A stretch of 64,000 nt of DNA from Selaginella moellendorffii (taxonomy: Eukaryota > Streptophyta > Lycopodiopsida > Selaginellales > Selaginellaceae). Location: the NCBI RefSeq assembly GCF_000143415.4, contig NW_003314261.1, positions 3,278,880 through 3,342,879 of the forward strand. The letters are read 5' to 3'. How positions within the stretch are numbered: position 1 is the first letter of the stretch; each line of letters begins with the position of its first letter. The position numbers were made by a program, and so were the translations under genes. The notes beneath the pieces are model-generated. The model did no database searches. It saw only the letters and a list, made by a program, of their open reading frames with translations, and was not told the DNA's origin. This document shows, piece after piece, positions 57,295 through 64,000 of the stretch.

Positions 57295-59541
57295 CTAATT
57301 TGACATCGACAAAATTGTGTTAGACATCAATACATATGGAGCTGACTGCTCTTCTTTGATTAAATGACTGCCCATCTCAAACACTCGGGCTGCTCTGACC
57401 GTGTCCCGATGCATTTTACATGCACCGAGTAGAGTTGACCACGCCGTACTATCTGCCTCGTATGGCATATAGTTGACCAAGTCCTCCGCCTCCTCAAGAC
57501 GTCCACTCCGTCCAAGGAGGTCAACCATGCACACATAGTGGTCCAAGATAGGGAAAAGGTGGTAGTCACCACATATAGAAACGAAGTGATTGATTCCAGT
57601 TTTCAGTAATCCCACCGCACTACACGAAGAGAGGATGCTCATAAAAGTGACTTCGTCCGGATGGATGCCCTCTATGTCCATCTTTCCAAAGAAATCAAGG
57701 GCTTTCTTGCCCCACCCAGCCTGGGCAAATGCTGAGAGCATGGTGTTCCAAGTAACAAGGTCTCTATCTCCAGCCATCTTCTCAAACATTTCGAGCGCTG
57801 CATCCAAATTTCCACACTTGCCATACATGTTGATGATCGAGTTTCCAGCCAGAGTTCCAGCCTCGAGCCTGACTTGGATCATCTCTCCGTGGATCAAGGT
57901 GCCCTCTTCCAGCACGGAGCGAGTCGTGCAAGCTTCAAGGATTGCGAGGAAAGTTTGCTGGTTTGCTCGAAACCCTTCCAAGTCCATTGTTGCGAAGAGC
58001 CTCATTGATTCCTTTTGTTGATCACGCCGAGCATAAGCTTCGATCATCGCGTTCCAAGACACCACGTCTCTCTCGAGCATCCTATCAAATAAGTGCCGGG
58101 CTTCGACTAGATCCCCGCTTTGGGCGTAGGCCGTCACCATGCTCGTCCATGCAACCACGTCCTGGTGGGGCATTTTATCAAACATGGCTCTAGCTTCCAC
58201 AAGCCGGTCACTTTGAGCGTAGGCCACGACCATCACCGTCCAAGTTACTGTGTCTTTGGAAGGCATTGCGGAAAACACACTTCCAGCCATTTCCAAGTCG
58301 CCACGCTCAGCATAACCGGCGATGAGCGTGTTCCAGGACATGTTATTTCTTTGTGGCATTGAATCAAACGTTTCTTTGGCTTGATCTAAATCGCCACTTT
58401 GAGCGTATGCTCCCACCATTGTCGTCCATGAGATCACATCTTTCTTGGGCATTTTATTGAAGAACCTTTCCACCGCCTTTATATCTTCTTGTTGGGCATA
58501 CGCTCCAAGCATAGTGTTCCATGATGCTTCGTCACGAATGGGATTTTTCTCAAAGAAGAGACTTGCCTCTTTGACGAGCCCGTGCTGGACATACCCGGCT
58601 AGCATTGCATTCCAAGAAACGGAATCTCTCCGAGGCATTTCATCAAACATCTTTCTTGCCTTGACGAGGCCACCACTTTGGGCATAAGCTGTGATCATAG
58701 TGTTCCATGAAGTTACATCCGGCTTTGGCATTTTGTCAAAAAAATCTTGTGCTTGCTCCAGCTTTTTGTGATGAACATAGGCTCCAATGATCGAGTTCCA
58801 AGCCATGGTGTTTCGATTTGGCATGGAGTCGAACAACAGCCTTGCTTGATCCAAATCACCTTTCTCCGCGTAAGCAGTAAACATTGCCGTCCACGAGACT
58901 GTGTCTTTTACTGGCATCTCATCAAAAACTTTTCGAGCTTCTAAAATATCCCCGTTCTTTGCATATGCTGTGATCATGGTGTTCCACGAGACAACATCCT
59001 TGCACGGGTTTAGATCAAACAACTTTCTCGATTCGCAAATATCTCCTTTCTGGGCATATGCAAAGATCATGAAGTTCCAAGAAACTTGGTCTCTCTCCTC
59101 CATCTTGTCGAAATAAGTTCTAGCTTCTTGCAGATTTCTTCTTCTCGCAAATGCCTGTACCATGATGTTCCAGGTGACAATGTTCTTTTCCGGCAGGGTT
59201 TCAAATATAAAAACCGCTTCCAAAACATACCCATTCCGGGCAACTGCTGCAAGGGCAATGTTCCAAGTAAAAACATTCGGATCCGGCATGTTGGAGACAA
59301 CAGAACAAGCTTCTTCGAGATTCCCACACCGCCCATACATGTCAACAAGGAGATTGCAAAGATATCTGCTGCCATCTAGTCCCTGGAGAAGGATTTCCCG
59401 GTGGAGCTGTGTGGCTTGCGAGAGATTCTTGGAGACTCCACACAATTTTATCACCCGTGCGTAGCGATCGACCACTTCCTTCTCTACATAGGGCCGCTGG
59501 GCCTCTTGGCTTCTCGCGCGTCCACTAAGCTTGAGCAGCAT
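57295..59541 (-). CDS. PLS-class pentatricopeptide repeat protein, intronless
   Basis: Single exon, 748 residues from the ATG at 59,541; the frame is open upstream to 59,823 without another ATG, so a longer spliced N-terminus is possible. An N-terminal region RYARVIKLCGVSKNLSQATQ leads into more than 15 PPR repeats (MPKPDVTSWNTMITAYAQSG, MPRRDSVSWNAMLAGYVQHG). The end is an E1-like segment (STAWSTLLGACKMHRDTVRAA) that stops after YVLMSNTILSMSN, without E2 or DYW. A role in organelle RNA processing or editing is expected from the family. The stop is directly beside the AT-rich block, so the last residues could result from 3' truncation. Its start is 196 bp from the divergent isomerase gene. 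Confidence 0.9.
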   Translation of the reverse strand: MLLKLSGRARSQEAQRPYVEKEVVDRYARVIKLCGVSKNLSQATQLHREILLQGLDGSRYLCNLLVDMYGRCGNLEEACSVVSNMPDPNVFTWNIALAAVARNGYVLEAVFIFETLPEKNIVTWNIMVQAFARRRNLQEARTYFDKMEERDQVSWNFMIFAYAQKGDICESRKLFDLNPCKDVVSWNTMITAYAKNGDILEARKVFDEMPVKDTVSWTAMFTAYAEKGDLDQARLLFDSMPNRNTMAWNSIIGAYVHHKKLEQAQDFFDKMPKPDVTSWNTMITAYAQSGGLVKARKMFDEMPRRDSVSWNAMLAGYVQHGLVKEASLFFEKNPIRDEASWNTMLGAYAQQEDIKAVERFFNKMPKKDVISWTTMVGAYAQSGDLDQAKETFDSMPQRNNMSWNTLIAGYAERGDLEMAGSVFSAMPSKDTVTWTVMVVAYAQSDRLVEARAMFDKMPHQDVVAWTSMVTAYAQSGDLVEARHLFDRMLERDVVSWNAMIEAYARRDQQKESMRLFATMDLEGFRANQQTFLAILEACTTRSVLEEGTLIHGEMIQVRLEAGTLAGNSIINMYGKCGNLDAALEMFEKMAGDRDLVTWNTMLSAFAQAGWGKKALDFFGKMDIEGIHPDEVTFMSILSSCSAVGLLKTGINHFVSICGDYHLFPILDHYVCMVDLLGRSGRLEEAEDLVNYMPYEADSTAWSTLLGACKMHRDTVRAARVFEMGSHLIKEEQSAPYVLMSNTILSMSN

Positions 59542-59737
59542 ATCATGATTTTTTAAAAAGTCGAATATGCCGCCAGTACCTTTAAGATTCTGCCACGTCG
59601 GCGAAGTTTTTAGGGCAGACGCATTCCACTGTGAGAGTGAGCTCGGCAAGGCGCGAGGAATTTTGATTTGGGAGGCGCCATTTCTCCATCCAGGTATAGA
59701 TCCGCGCGCGCTTGAATCCCCAGCGCTCGCGATCGAA

Positions 59738-61056
59738 ATGGGGGCGCTGGCGGTCTCCGGGACCGCGCAGATCAAGCAGCTGTTCGAGGAGCAGCACAAG
59801 TACCTGGATTTCTTCTTCGCCAATCTCGACTACGCCCAGATCCAGGCCTTCACGGACCTGTGCCTGGCCGCCGAGGGCGTCGTCTTCTTCTCCGGCGTGG
59901 GCAAGAGCGGCTACATCGCCCAGAAAATCTCCCAGACGCTCGTCTCCACGGGCACTAAGTCGGTGTTCCTCAACCCCACGGATGCCTTGCACGGCGACAT
60001 TGGCATGGTGGGATCCAAGGACTTGGTGGTGTTGCTGAGCAAGAGTGGCGCTACCGAGGAGCTCTTGAGGCTGGTGCCGTGCTTGAGAGCCAGAGGGGCG
60101 TTCGTGGTGGGGATCTCTTCGCTGCTAAACTCGCAGCTTAGCCGGGTGTGTGACATGCACGTCCATTTGCCGCTCGAGAGGGAGCTCTGCCCGTTTGATC
60201 TCGCGCCGGTGACTTCCACCGCCATCCAGATGCTCTTAGGCGATACGGTGGCGATTGCGCTCATGCAAGCGAAGAATCTGACTAGGGAGGAGTATGCTCT
60301 CAATCATCCGGCTGGTCGCATTGGCAAGAGACTCATCTTTCGAGTACGTGATTTCTTCCTTTTCTTTCTCTTTTCTCTTGTTGCTTGGTTTGTAAGTTTG
60401 TTTTCGTATCTCGGCTTTCAAAGTTGTTTTTTTTCTCCTCCAAGACTTGGTCTGATTTGTTCGTAGCGTAGCTACTTGGTTACCGGATTTTTATTTGTTT
60501 CTGTTTTCTTTTGTCTCTTTTCTCTTTGTTTTGTTGCTTTTTCTCTTCGTTTTTCTGCGTGTTTTTCTTGTTTATATCTTTACCATCGTAGATTGACGGT
60601 TTTTTTCCATCATCCATCTCAAGGTTCGAGATGTCATGAAGAAAGGAGACGAACTTCCACTATGCAAGGAAAACGATCTGATAATGGAGCAGCTCTTGGA
60701 ACTCTCTGCAAAGGGCTGTGGTTGTCTTCTCGTCGTCGACGACAACAGGCAGCTTCTTGGTACCTTTACCGATGGTGATCTCCGTCGAGCACTCAAGTCC
60801 AAGAGGGAGGAGGTTTTCAAGCTGACTGTCGGGGAGATGTGCAACAGGTATGCAGGAAACCTCCACGTTGTCATAGCTGTTTTCTTTTTCTTTCTCCAGA
60901 TCTCCGCGAAAAACAACGGCAAATGCGATGGCTGTCGATGCCATGCAGATAATGGAAGGGCCTCCATCCCCCGTCACATTTCTTCCCGTGGTGGACGAAA
61001 CTGGCATTGTAATCGGCATCGTTAAGCTTCATGACTTGGTTTCCGCTGGCCTGTGA
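59738..61056 (+). CDS. Arabinose-5-phosphate isomerase (KdsD-like, SIS + two CBS domains)
   Basis: Exons 59738-60343, 60624-60847 and 60900-61056 encode 328 residues. The SIS domain holds [42 protein letters not shown] and [11 protein letters not shown], as in bacterial KdsD and plant At3g54690 (SETH3). Two CBS motifs follow ([13 protein letters not shown]...[14 protein letters not shown] and [17 protein letters not shown]...[13 protein letters not shown]). The enzyme interconverts ribulose-5-phosphate and arabinose-5-phosphate, the first step to KDO, which plants put into rhamnogalacturonan II. The ATG at 59,738 starts just before the SIS domain; the frame is open upstream but that sequence overlaps the PPR promoter. 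Confidence 0.93.
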
Positions 61057-63719
61057 CTTATATACCTTCACACACACACACACACACAGGTTATTTCTCG
61101 GTGGCTTCTAGATACTGAGTTTCGAAACTGTGGTTCTCTAGGAAAAGTGCTGCCGGACAATAACACTTGTACTCCATACAACTTCGCTTCTCGGTTTGTA
61201 AGTTTTTCTCAGGCGAAGGCGTTTATTCGCTATCATATGGACCACTTCTTAGTACTTACCGGTAAATGAATTTAACTATCCTTCTGCCCTGTTGGCATAT
61301 TGTTTTCGGCACTCAGATCTGCTGTGGTATGACTTCCGTGTGCCTTCTGATGTTTGTTTTAAAGCTCTCAGGGGCTGCATAACCAGCATGGATTACTCTG
61401 GTCGGGAAAGCTCAGTTTCTTTCATTTCCTTTTTTTATTTTCTAAGGCGTGCTGAGAATTCGTGCAGGCAGGCAAGGAAAGAAAAGTCGAAAAGAAAAAC
61501 TCTCGTGAGAATCTCGTGTTACTTCAGACAAACAAGAGCATGGTGCTCCTGCAAGTTCTTTCAGCTTCACTGGTAAAGCAAGCTAGGTACTCATCAGTTA
61601 AATGCTTCAGAACTGATCACTTTCCTCACACAAGAGACAGGGAAGGCGATCAGTTCTCACAATCGGGCTGCTCCCAGGAAGAAAAAGAGAAAAACAAAAA
61701 CAAAAATAGCAAAACGAAAACGTTGATCCTTCGCAGAAGCGTAAACTGGCGAACGCTCCCCGTTGTAAGGTTTGCAAGAGCTTTTCGCTCCTCGCTCTCT
61801 AGCTCTCTACAGTAAATGGACAGCGAGGAAGATCAGTATCGCCAACAGGGTTTTGTGTCATTCTGGACGTACATCAGGATCACCGCTGTCTCGAGTCGCT
61901 GTCAACGAGACCTACCAATTGCTCGGCTCAATTCAGGGGGCTGATTGCGATGGAGCTCCGCATTTGTTAATTTGTGAAGACAATGCCAGGTAGTTTGCTC
62001 TGGCTCCTGCTGCTGCTGGTTTTAATTCGATTTTTTCTTCCTCTCTTTCACTCTCTTTGTTGCGCTTGCAGTACGATATCAGATTGGTGATCTGTGCCCG
62101 GCTAGATCTCCTCCCGAGGACCTGTGCTCGTCGCTCCGCTTTAGCTTTTCTTATAAGATTGTTCTCGGACACTGATCGTGAGGTTTACAGATAAAAAGCC
62201 ACCGGAGTCGAGAGATTCGCTACGAGAAAGCAAGCTGGTTTCCAGTACCCCTCTCTCAAGATCTCTTTTGGAAGGGACTGTGGAGATATAGCCGTCCATA
62301 TTCCCATGTTTCAAAGCTTTGGACGCTAGAAACACACACGACGGACAAACAAGCTGTGGCTTAAAAGGGTGGCCTTTTGCATTTTGTACCACCCTCAGAG
62401 TAATGGTGAACATGTGCTCGCTGGCTTTCTAAAGTTTTCTCAACACTGACTGGGTGATCGATCGCCCCTCCTTCACACTCCATCGAATTCTTATTTTCAT
62501 CATCTTCACCATCGGCTTTAGAACAATTCACAATGATTTTGCCTTGTGGGTCGAGGGAGCGAATCATGTTTTGTCTGCTTTATCGCAAAGTATTTTTGAT
62601 CTCCAGCAGCTGCAGTGTAAAAAGTAAAAACGAAAAACATGCGGGTGAAAAACTTGGATGGTGCACGCGTGTGCTGGAAACGAATCATCAGGACCATTCT
62701 CTGCTCTTGGTGTTTTCTTTGTATTGCTTCTTGGGCAGTCAGCCAGGCAGGACCAGCTGCTCCCAGCAATCATTTACTCCCAAAGCAGAGCCAAAGAGAA
62801 AATTTGCCAGGTATTGTTTCCTGGGTGATTTGGGAAACTTCAGAGGAGAATTAAGCACACACCAGGACTTCATGAACCAGGTCCCATTCTACAACCTTAC
62901 ACCAGCCAGCAGAAGCAGCTAGCAACTGCGAAACTGACCACTCAGCCCAGATGTTACTGCCATCCAGGAAAACAGAGAAAAAATATGAAAAAATTATGAG
63001 GAAGATGAAAAATTGCAGCTTTTCGAGGTGAATGGAGAATTGGCAGCTTTGCCCATAATTTTTTAATCCAATATCTCTGCCTGCTGTCTCTGCAAATTAG
63101 TTAGATCACTGTTGCATGCTGTGAAAATTTTGTCTGACCATTTTTCTTGGCTGTGGACTATGACCAGGCCACCTCCATCCCTCTTTATTCCTTGGACAGG
63201 ATTGAGCTAGCTATGCGGTGGGGCACCAAGCAAGCAATTGCACCATGAGGAGGGAGGAGCAAAAGATTTCCAGAGACAGGCCCAAATTGGCTGTCCAAGG
63301 AAAACAAATCTCAACACTCACAAACAAGGTCAACTGTTTTTTATTCACAAACACAACAATGGATGATCTCAAGTCTGGGCTCACACCACCACACCAGCAC
63401 ATTTGAATTGATTTGGTTTTGGGATCTTGTCCCTTTGTGTACTTTTTGTAGAGGATTATATAGTTTGAGAGAAAGCCTAGCTCTAGCTATGCATGTCTTT
63501 TCAGACAAATTACTTTGTTTTCCCTAGGGGATGTTTGGAAGCTACCATACCCAAAACATTAGCCTTGATTCAAGGCCAAGAAATGCAAAAACTAAGTGTA
63601 AACTTCTCACAACCATGTGGTTGCATATGCCTTGTTTTTAAGGAGAGGATGTAAAATTTTCATGTAAGATTCAATGCGTTTGTTTTGCATGGCTACAAGA
63701 AATTTTAATATGCTCTTTG
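61057..63719. other. Intergenic region after the isomerase gene
   Basis: Contains the isomerase 3' UTR and an (AC)n microsatellite at about 61,069-61,088. The longest frames are short and resemble no family I know. An unrecognised non-coding or short gene cannot be excluded. Confidence 0.45.
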
Positions 63720-63870
63720 AGAGTGATGGGATTCGATCCCCGGTCGGATCACAAACTAATTAAGTTCGTTACGGGTACTGGGAATCGAACCTCCGAGCTG
63801 TTCTCAACGGTCATCTGGTGGCGCCGACCGCCGGTCTGAAGATCCGGTCGGCAAGATTACCCACCGGTCA
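63720..63870 (-). other. Possible tRNA-derived repeat with two B-box-like motifs
   Basis: On the minus strand GGTTCGATTCCCAGT (about 63,778-63,792) and GGGATCGAATCCCATCA (about 63,726-63,742) each resemble a tRNA T-arm/B-box. A full cloverleaf could not be drawn. It may be part of a SINE or TRIM that continues beyond the window. Confidence 0.3.
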
Positions 63871-64000
63871 GCGGCGGCGGGGTTGCCACGCGGGAGAGGT
63901 GAAAGGTAAAAAAGAAAAAAAGCAAACCAAAGCAAAGCGAGGAAAGCAAAGCGTGCCCTGGCTTGCTCTAGCACGGGGAGGAAAGCAAACGGGCATATTT

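Noticed and set aside
61292-62922. Several 70-130-codon frames on both strands after the isomerase gene
   Set aside because: No family resemblance, no consistent exon structure, and heavy low-complexity Lys/Ser content.
1-64000. CRISPR arrays, bacterial operons or rRNA genes
   Set aside because: None seen; spliced genes and LTR retrotransposons show nuclear plant DNA.

Overview
The window looks like nuclear DNA of a lycophyte, most likely Selaginella. Genes are very compact, with introns of about 45-60 bp, many PLS-type PPR repeats, and plant-only families (COR413, HD-Zip II, bestrophin-type thylakoid channel, chloroplast Get3d). Species was inferred from gene style and was not tested by a search.

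Layout. 1-23,906 is a gene-dense, roughly balanced-GC stretch: 3' end of a THADA-like gene (+), COR413 (+), an intronless PPR gene (+), Get3d (-), two tandem chloroplast-type methyltransferases (+), a tail-anchored unknown (+), an HD-Zip II factor (+), a Puf6/APUM24-type ribosome-biogenesis gene (-), a decayed VCCN1/bestrophin-like gene (+), a HAD pyrimidine-5'-nucleotidase-like gene (+) and an AIG2/GGCT-like gene (-). I rebuilt exon structures by hand from GT-AG borders, open frame and remembered family sequence.

23,940-57,290 is a retrotransposon island. It holds an AT-rich decayed Ty3/gypsy relic, a TRIM (28,583-29,283), relic LTR pieces and a three-level nest. An old element (A2) has its LTR interrupted by a large element without recognisable genes (B, 34,393-49,265, target duplication ACCTC). 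B is interrupted by a young, nearly complete chromovirus (A1, 36,578-44,115, target duplication CATCG). A1 has two short GT-AG introns in its integrase region whose removal restores the frame exactly. Three LTR families share a promoter-like module and hexamer arrays. 52,698-57,294 is AT-rich with nothing recognisable.

57,295-64,000 returns to genic DNA: a second PPR gene (-), head-to-head with an arabinose-5-phosphate isomerase gene (+), then about 2.9 kb without a recognised gene.

How the genes relate. Several sit in close head-to-head pairs (Get3d/methyltransferase, APUM24/VCCN1-like, PPR/API) that probably share promoters. Several products are predicted for plastids or mitochondria (Get3d, methyltransferases, VCCN1-like, both PPRs). 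No operon-like pathway clustering is apparent.
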